A DNA stretch of 64,000 nt from Caprimulgus europaeus (lineage: Eukaryota; Chordata; Aves; Caprimulgiformes; Caprimulgidae): NCBI GenBank assembly GCA_907165065.1, contig OU015532.1, positions 31,376,339 through 31,440,338 of the forward strand, given 5' to 3'. Below, piece by piece: positions 36,201 to 48,610 of the stretch. Made by a program: the position numbers and the translations under genes. The notes below the pieces were generated by a model, which had not been told where the DNA came from, searched no databases, and saw only the letters and a list, made by a program, of their open reading frames with translations. The stretch's first letter is position 1. Every line of letters starts with the position of its first letter.

Positions 36201-36833
36201 TCTCTGAAGATGCCATCTGCATTGAGCATGTGGCAGCACAAGGAGACTCTTTTTGGATTCCAGGATCCACTGAGGTCATGGGCAAACAAACCACAAGCAA
36301 GAAGGCTCCCTCCTAAGCATGTATGAATGTGTTTGTTATTTACCAGTGACAGTGGTAGAATAAGATGTAACCTATATAAAAATAAAAATATATTTACATC
36401 TGGGTACAAAGCTTTAAGAGGTAAATGTTTTTCTGACTCAAACAACTTTTACTCATGTAGGAAAACATACTTATGACATCGTCTACAGCTACCTTAACTA
36501 TTCAGTACATTGTAAGGACAATTCTCTTTTCACTGTTGTGCCATACAGTCACTGATCAAAAAGTCACTAAGGTCTAGCGGAGCATTTTGATTGATGTCTC
36601 ACAGGTTTTACATCAAATTATAAACTAGAAGAAAATAAATTAATCTCTTAATATTCATAAGTTACTTTTTCTTTGATTAATAAGAATAACAGATGGCTAA
36701 CCTAATGAGATAATTGTATGTGTATTTTACATAATCAATTCAAGAAATGAAGCAATATTTTCAGTAAATATTGTGATCCAAGGTATCCTATTTATTTTAG
36801 ATTTGTACCTTTCACAGTATTTGCTTTACATTG

Positions 36834-36866
<33 letters not shown>

Positions 36867-39118
36867 GTCAACAATGTGCGGCCTGAAGTAATTACAGAAA
36901 GTGATAGCATGTTTTCTAACAGTGGAAATGCCGGAAGTTCTGTGTCTTCTAATTTATTTTCCCCCTCAGGTAAATGCTATTATTTTAGCCAGACATGTTG
37001 GCACTTCCATGGGGCTGAGAGTTTGCACACTTAGGATGAATTCCATCAATTCCATGGTGATGAAAAATGATGCTGTGAGAAAGAAAACATTTTACACTGA
37101 GGGGAAAGAAGCATAAAGAAATTAAACAACTTTCCTAAACTGACACAAGAAACTTCTAACAGAGGTATGAATCAAAGAGAAATCTTCTGAAAACTGTATG
37201 GAATACCTTCACTAGAAATCTACCTTTCTCCTGCAGCAAGTTACTATAGGTTTCTGTTTTCTTTTCCTCAAAATAATTGTTCCATTTTTGTTAAATCTGT
37301 CATGAAAATGGGTTCATTTTAGAATACCATGATGCCCCTCTTTTTTTGTTAGCTCTCTAATGAGAGCAAAAATGAACACAAAATTCTATCTGTTAAAGTA
37401 GTGAAGTTGAACCAAATGTATCCAGTCTTGGGATTTGAATGACTACCTAGAATAACAGTATGAACCTGCTTTCTCTAGGAAGGCTAGGAACAGCAAATGA
37501 CACAAAAGTAATTCTAATGACAGTCAGTCTCTTATGAATTGATGTTTACCTGGATGGGAATAACTTTCAAGAAAAATGGAAATTTAATTAGCTTTTGGAA
37601 AAAAAAAGTCTTATAAAATTCTGGTCAATTTTTATGTACAGAATGTACCACATTGAGTACACTATTCCACAATACAAAAAATTTTCTCAAAGATTATTTT
37701 ATTATACTGTTACAGTAATCTAAGTTATTACAACTTGAAAAGAAAGTGTCAAAAAAAAAAAAAAAAAAGTAGTCCTGGAATTTAAAAATTTTAGCAACTG
37801 CTGCCAAATATCTACAGGATCTTTTTCTGAACTAGAAATTTAAAATAATCCCTGACTTGACAGGGAAGAGATGATCTACCATTTAGATGATGAGATTATA
37901 TTTAAAATTTCCAGACTCCATCTTTTCTTCCTATAGTGCTCACCGATCACTGATCAGCCATATTCAACTCAAGCCTAAAATGAAGGTATTCCCCTCACTG
38001 CACATTCTTTCTCCCTCCAGTTTTACAATTAACTATTTTATCTCCCATACTGTAAGCTCACCTCTGTTTTTGCTTAAGTTTTCATCTTGCTTTCTACTCC
38101 ACCTACAAAAAGTTGGTATCCTTTTTCAACAGCCTCAACTTCCCTTACCTCTCTCTAGCTGGTACTTCCGTTCTGTTAGCAACACTTTTCCTTAAGTTTA
38201 AGGCAACACTGTGTCCCTTGGTTCATTCTCATCTTCTCTTCCACTCATCTCCTCAGAGTTCCACCTGCCCACATTGTGGAGTTTTTTATTTATCCAAATA
38301 GTACGTTAGCAACTCCTGTGCTTCTGTGATTTCAAGCACCCTTGCAAAATGCATAGAGATACAAGATTTCTGTTTGTAAGACCCATGAAAATCAGTAGAA
38401 AAATCTACAATAATTGAAAATGGTTTTGGATCAATCCCATATTAATATTACATGCACAAAAATATGTTGCCTAGTGATAATCTGAAATGAGAATTTACAG
38501 CTGCAAGGGAGCTAGCTACTGTTTCATATTTGAACCTTGCTCAGCACTTCAAGGGATCAGGGCTTGCTCTTAATGGTTGCACATATCCCCACAGAAGCAC
38601 ATATCTGACATAGTAGTGGATGGTTCTAACTTTCTTTTTTTTTTTTTAGTACTTTCAATTCAGAGAAAATGGGAGTTCAGTTCATTCTCATTTGTGAATA
38701 TTCTGGAAGAAGTAGATACTAGTATTACTGATACTGTAGTTGTCGTTTAGAGATGATGTGGAGATCTGCAGAGCCATTCTTAATCATAGTCATAGGAACC
38801 AAAACAAAAAGGCAGAAATTCATCATTATACATTTAAATCAGATGAAAAATAGTCTTCATACTATCAGCAGCTTCTTCCAGATAAGGCTATTATTTTTTA
38901 TTAAGATAAATTATATTTTTCCACACAAAATGTGAAGCACAGTTAATAAGAGTCTTAATAAACTTTTCAGTTTGAACTATCCAATTAATTTAGGCATGAA
39001 ATATCAAAACAGGTTAAACTGTATGTGGCAAAATAACAATGAACATTTTTTTTCTCTGCCCATTGAAGTGGTCTGATCACCCTTCATACAATTCTAAATG
39101 GCAGTTGATATCACCCTT
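33257..39118. other. AT-rich non-coding stretch
   Basis: No gene was recognised. Homopolymers include 29 T at 36835-36863 and 18 A at 37751-37768. Open frames such as 34844-35158 minus (104 codons) and 37887-38195 plus (102 codons) show no family resemblance. The poly-A tract at 37751 has no recognisable retrocopy upstream. Confidence 0.55.
36835..36863 (+). repeat. Poly-T tract, 29 bases
   Basis: Directly readable uninterrupted T run, the longest homopolymer in the window. It could be the reversed poly-A tail of a minus-strand retrocopy, but I see no gene-like sequence beside it. Confidence 0.95.
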
Positions 39119-39120
39119 TT

Positions 39121-39210
<90 letters not shown>
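39119..39210 (+). repeat. (TTTC)n microsatellite, about 23 pure copies
   Basis: An uninterrupted run of TTTC units covers about 92 bases, following a T-rich lead-in. The strand is purely pyrimidine and has mirror symmetry. It has no coding content. Confidence 0.98.
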
Positions 39211-39211
<1 letters not shown>

Positions 39212-42200
39212 ATTATGATTACTATAGGAAGATGAAGCATTTCCTGTAAGTCAGGAGAGAAGGAAAGTTGAATAGAAAGCTCAGAGAGAACTGAGACAAG
39301 GATAAAGGACAGTTATTAAATTTGTGAACTCTATCAGGGGACAAGAAAATAAACTATGACTGACTAGAAGTGTATTGGAGTATGACATTTCATTTTTTTG
39401 CAGGTCTCAATGTGATAAAGTTAACACATTTAAGAACGCTGCAATTCCACAAAAGCAGTTAGCACAATCATTGAATATTAAGATGACTAAAGTGCTTCTC
39501 TTTTGTTGCTATCTCATGTTTTTATATGGGGCAATATAGTTCAGGGGTTCATGGCTGAACATCAGACTCTCTGCTTCTACAGCAAATTTATTTTAGGTTT
39601 CCTTTTTATTCCACACAGGAACATAATCTCTAGCTGACATTTTTTCTCCTCTCAATTTATAGGGCTGTATTCATTTAGGAGTTTCCAGACTATATGTACC
39701 GAAGCAAAACAAAATGAATAGAAATAGAAAAAGAAATGAGTTGTAAGCTCACCAATAGAGGTACATTGAATATATGCTGAAATAGAGAGCAAAGGGCTAA
39801 AAGAAAATGCATTTGAGTGTGAAGACACTGTAGAATTGGTTGCAAAGTTAGAAACTATTTTAAGACACAGTCAGGCATCAACACTGTTTGCTAAAGAAAG
39901 AAAAAGAGAGATATGATTATTGGTCAGGCAAGGGTATGGCAATATAACTTGAAGCCCTGACAGCCCTAGGCTGAGCCTGGATAATCCAGCCTGTATGCTG
40001 TAAAGCCAGATCCTTAAATTCAACAAGTCCTTGACAGAATTAGGCTTCCCAATACTTCCTTGGATTCAGGGCATGGGAAAGCTGGTGCAGCAACCGGTGA
40101 ATTGTCTGCCAGATTGTGAAAACGTGGGTTTTATTAAATATTTATGAATGGGTATTTTTCTGTGGAAAATGCCTTTTTCCTCTATTTTGCTAAAACTTTT
40201 GCTAGTAGTAATTACATCAAAATACATCACTTTTGTTCAAAATTTACTTATATATGGAAAAAAATGTCAAATTATATCATGCACATTTTGATTTTTTTAA
40301 CAGATATTTTCTACAACAACAAAGAAAGGTTAATTCCTATAGTCTTAAGCAGATCTAAGGGTGAAAACAAAATGTCTATACTGTTCCTCATTGTGTTCTA
40401 AAAACCACATTGTCCTCCAAAACGTAGTTCAAATGTACCCACATAGGTTGCACCTACTTAACTGACTAGTGCTATAAAGAGGAAGGTATGAAGATTTGAC
40501 CTCCCATTGTGGTTATAGGACCATATACTCACAATACATCTTTAGAAGCAATGACATTCACACCAACTGTTTGTAGGTACATGCTGTGCAGCTGTAACAG
40601 GCAATGCAAAGTAGATTTCTGTACAGATATCTTGGACTGTTTTGCTGTCATTGCTAAAATCCTGCACATACAAAGAGAACAAACTACCGTAACATATTTT
40701 TTCTATGTTGCAAGTGGTGGTCTCTAGATGGTGCACTAATGCACAATTTCAGTCTTGGCTTAGCCATGAACAAAACCTTAAAGACAGCACAGCAGTGTTC
40801 TGCAGTGCATAGCAAACAAATCCAGGAATAGATACAAAGCTAATCTATACCTAAAAAAGAGCCATTCCAAAGCACTAAATCACCAGTGTAGGTGCACACA
40901 CAGTGGTGTGTCAAGAGAATTCCCTTCCCATCAAAAAATGAGAAAAACTCTCCTTCTCAGTTGAGTGGGAGATTCTGGCTACATCTTTATCATCAAGTAA
41001 TTCAGCCATCAGGCTCAATTCAGATTCTTCTCTGCTCCTAATCTACACACATGTATCACATTACTTCTAAGCTTCCTTTTGGAGCAAATCAGCTAGCTCC
41101 CATTTAGATAAGTCTTTGTTTTGGTGGAAGTTCTCTCTAACCATCACTCTAGGTAGGCTCTGTGGCTTAATCACAAACATTTGACTCTTTTAACTCTCCA
41201 TAGTCCTTCATGCTCATCCATGGAGGTCTTGTGCTTGTTATAAAATTGTTGTCCCCCCCATTTCCTCAAGTGATAGCTTGCTATTAATTACTCATGGTAT
41301 TATTGGAAGCATATGTACAGTAAAAATAGATTTTAAGCTCAGAGGGATACCACAAGGAGTCTGGAAGAGACTTGGTAAAGTTTTACACAGTGTGGAGATA
41401 TCCTGCCTAGTCTAGTGGAATCTAGCCTTTGGCAAAATGGAGATAAGCCTTTGTGCACCAGGTGGCCTGGGGACTAGTGGATGCTCTCATAGTTTTAGCC
41501 TTCAATGTGATCTAAGAGGAAATCCCTTGATCCATCCTTCACAATTTATAAATTCTGTATAAACTAAGGAACGATACTATGATGTGGCTTTAATTAACAA
41601 AGATTGTTTAAACAAAAAATACATCTATAAACTAAAGTGGCACTGCTTTATTAGGTAGCTTACTTGATTTAATTGAGATATCTTTATTTACACATACTTT
41701 ATATACAAACTTATATTATCTGTTATTTTTGTTCAGCTTTTCAGCCAAGCTTAAAAATGCCACAGATTAATATTTTTTTCTTCTATCTTGTTGCTTGATC
41801 TCAGAGTTCAACCTGATCCATAGCTTTTTTTTTTTTGTGTGTGTGTATGTGTGTGTGTGTATGTGTGTGACTCCCTTTGTTTCTAGGGTCAATTGACATT
41901 GACAATCCAATCTACTTCAAACTTACTTTGCTGACCTATTAAAGCATACACAAAAAAGAGTATGTCTCTCTGAGGTTCTTCTTTCAATTACAATTAATTT
42001 ATGTTTTTTCTCCACTGTGATGAAGTTCATAGCATTCTGTAGTGCCCCAGAGCAAAAGGTGTAGCATGTAACTAAGGTTCATACTCATGTTTTATTGTAC
42101 TATACTTGGAAAAAACAAACCAGTATATTAATCACTCAGATGACCTTCTTACTTGAGTGAGGGAATAAACTAAGTGTCTTAGATTCATTAGTCTTGAGAA

Positions 42201-44427
42201 CAGGCACGACCACTTCATAATGGCCTTTGAAATGAATCTCTGTACTGAACCCAGAAACCTACCTTTGGCCTCATATCTTGACTATGACATATCAAAAGAA
42301 TGAGAAACCTTCTGTTTTCCTGATAGTGTACTTCTGTGGTAGCATGTAATGTTATTTTATTTTATATACCTTTTTTATCTATATCTCCCCATTTCTTGAA
42401 CTGTTGCATAAACTGTTACACTACAACATATGGCTGAAACATGTTTATGTTTTCATTTTTGTTTTGCAGTGCTGATAGGTTATTTGAAAGAACTTTAATT
42501 CCAGACAGCAGGTCTTGCATATTTAGAAGATGTTGAGGTCTTTTGGAGGTGATATCCATCACAGTGGGAAAGGTGCTCAAGTCTCCACATAGAGCATGCA
42601 TGAAGTGTCAACAGAAATGCATGTGTAACAGGATTCAAAATAACTCATTTGTTCGGGTGGTATATGTATATGATACCATTTGTCATCCACTGAAATAAAG
42701 ATATAAGAAATTGCTTTTGTTTCTTTAGTTTTGTTAGAATTCTATAAAATGTACACATAAAAATCATGGATAGAACTATGTGATAGATGCTGACTACAGA
42801 AGATATTATGTCTTAAAAGTAGAATAGATTACACCATAAAGCAAGGTTTTGTTTTCACAGTTAGCACTCTTGAGAAGATATGTATAATATAGCCTGTTTT
42901 TACATGCTATATTTAGACATTTAGAAGACAATAGCAGAAGAAGAAAGCCATAACAACCAACACAATGAGTTTGGCATTTACAAAACAAGTCTTCATAAAA
43001 TCAGCTGAACTTTGCAATTCTTCATATATGTCACAAAAATTTAACTCAAAAGCATCTCTAAAAACCAGTGATATGAACCTGCTAAAGGTACCTGAATTAA
43101 TCCATGAAAATGACAGATTTTTTGGTGGGTTATTCTGCCAGATTTACTTTCATATAATGAGACAGGCATAAAATTAATCCAGTCATGAAAATTATTTGGA
43201 TTTTAATAGTTTACTATTCTTGAAAAAGCAATCCCCATAGACTGTTAATTAATAAGATTATGTAAATACTTGGGTTTTAAACACTTAACAAAAAGTTTTA
43301 TGTTTTTATATTGCAATACACCTTGCATATTAAACAGTCTTGGGACAAATTTTCAAAATAGCTTGTATATAATATAACTATCACTGTATTTTGAAACTTT
43401 TCACCTGATTTGCTTGAGGCATTTTGAGTAATTTTACCACATTGCATTGTGAAAATTGGTGCCAAGTGTATATTGAAGGTGTAACTATTGAGGTCTAAAA
43501 CTATGATTAATATTGCAGGTTTAAATATGTGTGCATCTGTCAACTACAACTGTAGTAGAATGGCATGTGGAGATGATTTAATATTTACACATCCACAAGG
43601 CACTTGAGAATTTCTCAGTTCAAGCTTAAAACTGGCTAAAAATTTTCTAGAAAAAAAATAGGTTTCAGTAAAATTAGATTTTTACAGGAAAGTATGTTAT
43701 TATTTCTGATATTAAAAAAAAAAATTGAAGCTTGATTTATACTTTATAACGATGATATGGTTAAAAGAAAATCTAAAAGCTAAAAATGAAAAGTATTTGT
43801 TATATCTGTTATGCTTATACATATTTATCCTTATGTATAGTTGTATATATGCATAAATATAACAGATTCTCTACATATATGATATACATTTGAGGGGGAG
43901 TTGGACACTTTATCTTAATGTAAGAAGGAATTACATTTAAAAATCTCAGCATTTCACACAAAAAGGGAAATAAATATTTGCAATAGGCTGTGGTATAGCA
44001 TTTTTTTATACCTTTAAAAATATCTACCTGAAAACAAAGAGGCAAACAGTCCAGGTGAGTTATGATCACAATAGGAGTGACAGTTGGACATGCAGGTAAA
44101 AGTTTGAGATAACCTGAGCCTCTGCACCTAACCTAAGTTTGCTAGCCAACTAGGAATTAGCAATAATTTTGCACAGTGGATAAAACCATGGATGGGGCAA
44201 TTTCACACTTCTGTAATGTATGTGATGAGGTGAATCAGATGCTTTCTGATGCTCTAAATAAGATATGTTACTCCTTCATTTTTAATTTTAATCAACTTTA
44301 ATGTACTTTGCAGTGCTGATTAGTAATGGCTGAAGGATAAATACGGTCTCAAAAAATAAGTCACTTTTAGGTAAAATGAGTAAAAAAACCCAAAGCTCTG
44401 AGAAAGAGATGGAAAGAGATATGAAAT
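39211..44427. other. AT-rich non-coding stretch
   Basis: No gene or mobile element was recognised apart from the (TG)n tract at 41837-41869. Open frames of 60-85 codons (for example 40144-40401 plus and 43815-44069 minus) look like chance. The sequence next to 44428 gives no clear target duplication for the CR1 that follows. Confidence 0.55.
41837..41869 (+). repeat. (TG)n dinucleotide repeat with TA interruptions
   Basis: An alternating GT run with two AT interruptions directly follows a T tract (41825-41836). Purine-pyrimidine alternation of this kind is usually variable in length. Confidence 0.95.
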
Positions 44428-44931
44428 CTGTGCTAGAGTACTGTGTTCAGTTTTGGGCCCCTTACAAGAAGGACATGGAGATGCTGGTGTCAAAAGAAGG
44501 GCAACAAGGCTGGTGGAGAGTCTTGAGAACAAGTCTTATAAGGAGCAGCTGAGGCAACTGGGATTGTTTAGTCTCGAGAAAAGGAGGTTGAGGGGTAACC
44601 TTATCGCTCTCTACAACTACCTGAAAGGAGGGTGTAATGAGGTGGGTGTCAGTCTCTTCTACCAAGTGACAAGTGATAGGACAAACTTTAAGTTGTGCCA
44701 AGGGAGGTTTATATTGGATATTATGAAAAATTTCTTTACCAAAAGGGTTATCAGGCATTGGAACAGGCTGCCCAGGGAAGTGGTTGAGTCACCATCCCTG
44801 GAGGTATTTAAAAGATGTGTAGATGTAATGTTTAGGGACATGGTTTAGTGGGCATGGTGGTGTTGGATTGATAGTTGGAATTGATGATCTTAGAGGTCTT
44901 TTCCAACTTTTATGATTCTATGATTCTATGA
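44428..44931 (+). mobile_element. CR1 LINE 3' end with ORF2 C-terminus
   Basis: The fragment begins with GAGTACTGTGTTCAGTTTTG, corresponding to the CR1 'LEYCVQFW' segment. It continues as an unbroken frame (44453-44848, 131 codons from its first ATG) with the characteristic [20 protein letters not shown], then [20 protein letters not shown], the conserved C-terminus of CR1 ORF2. The 3' untranslated part has AGAGGTCTTTTCCAAC and a tail of ATTCTATG units ending at 44931. It is 5'-truncated, with no endonuclease and no polymerase core, so it cannot move by itself. The open frame suggests only moderate age. The 98-codon minus frame at 44462-44758 is its antisense shadow. Confidence 0.95.
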
Positions 44932-45242
44932 CTATAACAATAAGACACAGAAAACAACTAAACAGAAATATTTTTAGTCATTTTATTTCCCTCACTTCCT
45001 TTATTTCTCTGGTGTTTTTTCTTCTTTTTTTTTGTTTTTCTTACAATAGTTAAGAAAGCTAAGATTATACCAAAAAATAATTTGTTGCAAATTCTGTGTT
45101 TGAAATTTTCAAAATAAAAACATAATTGATTTCCTTTCAGAGAACGTGGGTTTTGCAGTATAAAGGAGAAGGATGAGTCACAGCAGGAGGGGGAGAGGGA
45201 AGAAGAAACAACAAGCCTCATAAAAGTAACTTCTTTCAAAAT
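44932..45242. other. Short non-coding spacer
   Basis: AT-rich sequence downstream of the CR1 tail, with a T-rich patch around 45016-45042. Nothing else is recognised. Confidence 0.5.
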
Positions 45243-45352
45243 AGAGCTTGATCAATGGATTATGTGATGTGTTTATCTGCTCTAGCACTAGCAAGGGAAT
45301 GGTCTCAATGACCAACAAAGTCCCTTTACGATCTAGTGTTCTACAGTATCTA
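45243..45352 (+). mobile_element. Possible old CR1 3'-end fragment
   Basis: The segment has the layout of an older CR1 3' untranslated end: AGCTTGATCAATGGATTATG, then GGGAATGGTCTCAATGACC, then AAAGTCCCTTTACGATCTAG and TGTTCTACAGTATCTAT. These parallel the 'GGGAATGGACTCGATGACC...GTCCCTTCCAGCTCTAGTGTTCTATG' layout of ancient CR1 in birds and reptiles. Divergence is high and there is no coding relic, so this is a likely but unproven call. Confidence 0.45.
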
Positions 45353-48174
45353 TCATTTTAAGTTTCTTCAGGGATCACTCCAGTTTCAAGACGATAGCTG
45401 TAATTGAACCCTAAGGTGGTAAATACATTCAGTTACAACAGGAGATAGCAACTCCTTGTGGAGGCCAAGTTGTTCCCAGAGTGCTCAAGTTGGAAATTTG
45501 CATCCCAAAAGATTGATTCTGCTGCATAATTATGGTGATGGTATGATTATTTGTCTTTTTTATAATCTTTTATTTGCACAGCTACTATTCAAAGCTCTGT
45601 TAGTTTTTGCTAACTGCAATATACAGGAGAACATTTTAGTCATGGGCCCAGACTTTAATAAGGTTGCCCTCTCTGAGCTTGTAAATAAACCAAGGTCATG
45701 CTCTGTATCAGGGTACACTTTACAACTTTTCAAGCTGCTTCATGAATGTGAAATTTACACAGACGACACAGTTTGAAAAACCTGAGAAGTAGCAATCTCA
45801 AGCATTTGTCTTATTTGGAGCTAAGTGAACAGTCTTCCTGACATCCCCATCCTAGACAGTCTGCCTCATTGCTGTCTGGAACTGAGTGTGAAACCCTTCT
45901 TGTCATCCCCAGATTGTGTAGAACCTGCAGCTCACATATCTGACATGAAAACAGGTAGTTAAACTTGTTATGTTAGGAATGAGTGGGAAGAAGCATAATG
46001 GAAACATACAGAGCAGAATATATTTTGTCTAAGAGTGAAACAGAAATAAAAATAGAAACCTTTTGCTGAGATAAAAACAATTTGTCCTCAGAGAAACAGA
46101 AAATCCCCTTTAAGTATTTTCTTGCTGTTGTTAGCTGAAGTTGTAGACAGTATTTAAGACATCATCAGTGTACTTTACATTTCACCGTTACTTTACTACA
46201 AATCATTGTTATATTTTGTAGGAGTGAACTTCCATAAAAGAACATACATTAATAGAGTTTTTCAGTCTCAGGTCAACACTGAGTAATGCATATGACTTGT
46301 TGTATATTTCTTGCTCTTGATGTTATATTGTGGATATTGTAGATAAATTGACCATTTTTTTTCCCCGTATTTCACTAATGCAGTATCATTTTCTCTTTTT
46401 ACTTTATAATAGTCATTAGAAAGTTAAAGATGTTATAGATATAAAAAACCGAAAGTGAAGAAAGAATTGTTTGGATTATCTTTGTTTCTGGACTTACATG
46501 ATTTCAGATTGGCTTGACAATTCATTGCTATACTAAACATGCAGCAGTAGAGATGAGAAGAAAAAGAATCACATGGGACCCTAATGAAAATCTTATTTTA
46601 GAAAGCAGTTTTCTTATCTTCAGGGAGTAGGAGGTAAACACTGAAAAGCAGCTTTACAAGCAGTTTTATCTAAACTTGTATAGAATCAAGTTTTCTGTTG
46701 TTATTGTGGCGTGCATATCTAACCTCTTCTTAGAAAGGTAGACAGCTCCATAGATATTTGCTACTTGTTGTTTTCAATCTTTTTGTAAAGCTTTGTATGA
46801 ATAGTTTGATTTGAAATGTTCCGATATGGTGAAATTCATTCTTGGGCTGAAAACAAAGACTCTTCCACACTTCAGCTATAATTACATCACCAGACCACAA
46901 AAATATAAACAGAATGAATTTCACTTACTGATTAGGGAGTGGAATTTTAGACTGGAAACTAAGATAGTGTTAATATCATCCTATAGTTTACAAAATCAGC
47001 TATTTTTCAGCTGTTCCCTGGATAGAATTTAAATTGCTTTTAAAGAGCAGGATAAATAAGCAGTCTTATATTCCAGAAAGTTTGCTTCTCTTCAGGTTTC
47101 TAAAAGCCTTTCTGCTGAAATGTTATAATGCATATTGGAGGGCTTTTTGACTGGAAATTATCAAAGAAAATGAATGTTTAGGTACAAAGGAAATTAAGAA
47201 TTCATTGGTTTATTGAATATTATCCATATTTGACAAGGAAGGATTATTTTAGAGATATCAGAAATAAAAAAACACAGTTGGAAATAAGGATAGAAAAAGG
47301 AAATTCCAAAATGTAAACAATCAGATTAATTGGTATATAGTATCACAACTGCAGAATGTTTTGAGGTTGTCTTAGTATTAGTGAAAAGAAAGTTTATGCT
47401 TGTATTTGCAGTGTCAAGGCCAGGTCGACAGTAATTTTTCTGAGAATCCTAGGTAGGTATTTCAGTGCACTATCTAGTCAACTAAGGTTCAATTTATTCA
47501 TTGCTTTCCCCTATTCTTTTGCCGTTAGATATGTCAGTAAAATTCAACAATGCAAACTTTGCCTGAATTGACAGGTTAAATAAATTTAATCTACAAGTTG
47601 TCAGCTATCTCTAGCCTTCACTTTGTTCTTTATAAGTCATCCCATACATAATTTTGAATTTCAATGTTTTCTTGAAGTTTTTGTGATTTTTTTCCTCTTT
47701 ACCAGAGGCAAAATATTAAGGCTAAAAAACAAAAATATAAGATAATAAATACAATTATAATAACTAGAAAAAGTGATGCTTTATGTTAATAAAATATATT
47801 GATTGCTTTTAAGATTTTTTTGCTTATGGTTTTAATTTTGAAGGTTTTCTCACTTTAAGGTGGGACAGCAATCCAAAGCTTATGAAAATATTTATAATTT
47901 TCAAAAGATAAAAATGAATAAATTGCTCTAAAAGCTGGTTCATTTAATATAATTTATGAATATTATTTGGAGATTAAAAAAAGGGATTTAATTTGTTATA
48001 GATGACAGACATAGTTTTTCCCCTCCAAAATACATACCTCTATGAAATTTAGACAAACAATACTACTGGTTTACTAAGCATAGAATATAGGGTTGAATCA
48101 TGAGATGATCAATGGTCTGATAGTTCAAAGGAAAGAATAAAACGTTAACAGTAATAAGTTATATTAATTCAAAT
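45353..48174. other. AT-rich non-coding stretch
   Basis: No gene was recognised. One plus frame (45456-45776, 106 codons) has mixed composition but no family resemblance and no clear splice or start context. Other frames are shorter. Confidence 0.5.
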
Positions 48175-48610
48175 GTGTATTGGAAGGGGGCTCAAAGCAT
48201 GATGTGTACACTGCTAGTGCCAAAGGCATGTCAAAAAGCAGTGATAGCTGCTCCTCTCACACCTGCCAAATATCTCTCTCATTGTGTTTTCTTTGGAAGC
48301 TACGGAGAGCTGCTGCTCCCCTCCCTGCTGAGGAGCAGCTGGAGCTCTGAAACCAGCAGTGATTCTGTGTAACCTCCCCTTGCCATCCGCTGCCTGGCTC
48401 AGAGCCCCCGGCTGCTGCCCCTCGTCTCCTGTGTATGACATCAGGGTCTGCAGGATATTGGTATCTGAACAAATCAGGTTTAAGAATCACAGCTGTGATA
48501 TTTGTGCTCTATATTTCTGTATGAATAAGGGTCTCCTGCTCACTGTCCCTGCAGGGGACAGAACAGAAAAAAGTCATAGAATCATGATGGGAGGTGGTAC
48601 GCAGTGATAG
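48175..48610. other. GC-richer island, unclassified
   Basis: Between strongly AT-rich flanks, this segment contains runs such as GAGCTGCTGCTCCCCTCCCT and CAGAGCCCCCGGCTGCTGCC. Open frames exist on both strands (48175-48372 and 48359-48607 plus; 48214-48441 and 48257-48490 minus), as expected when stop codons are depleted by base composition. Near the right end, CATAGAATCATGATGGGAGG is reminiscent of an inverted CR1 end but is not followed by a CR1 body. It might be a decayed mobile element, a short regulatory or CpG-island remnant, or a retrocopy fragment. I cannot decide. Confidence 0.35.

Noticed and set aside
37751-37768. Poly-A tract as a retrocopy tail
   Set aside because: The preceding several hundred bases contain no open frame or recognisable gene relic and I saw no target duplication.
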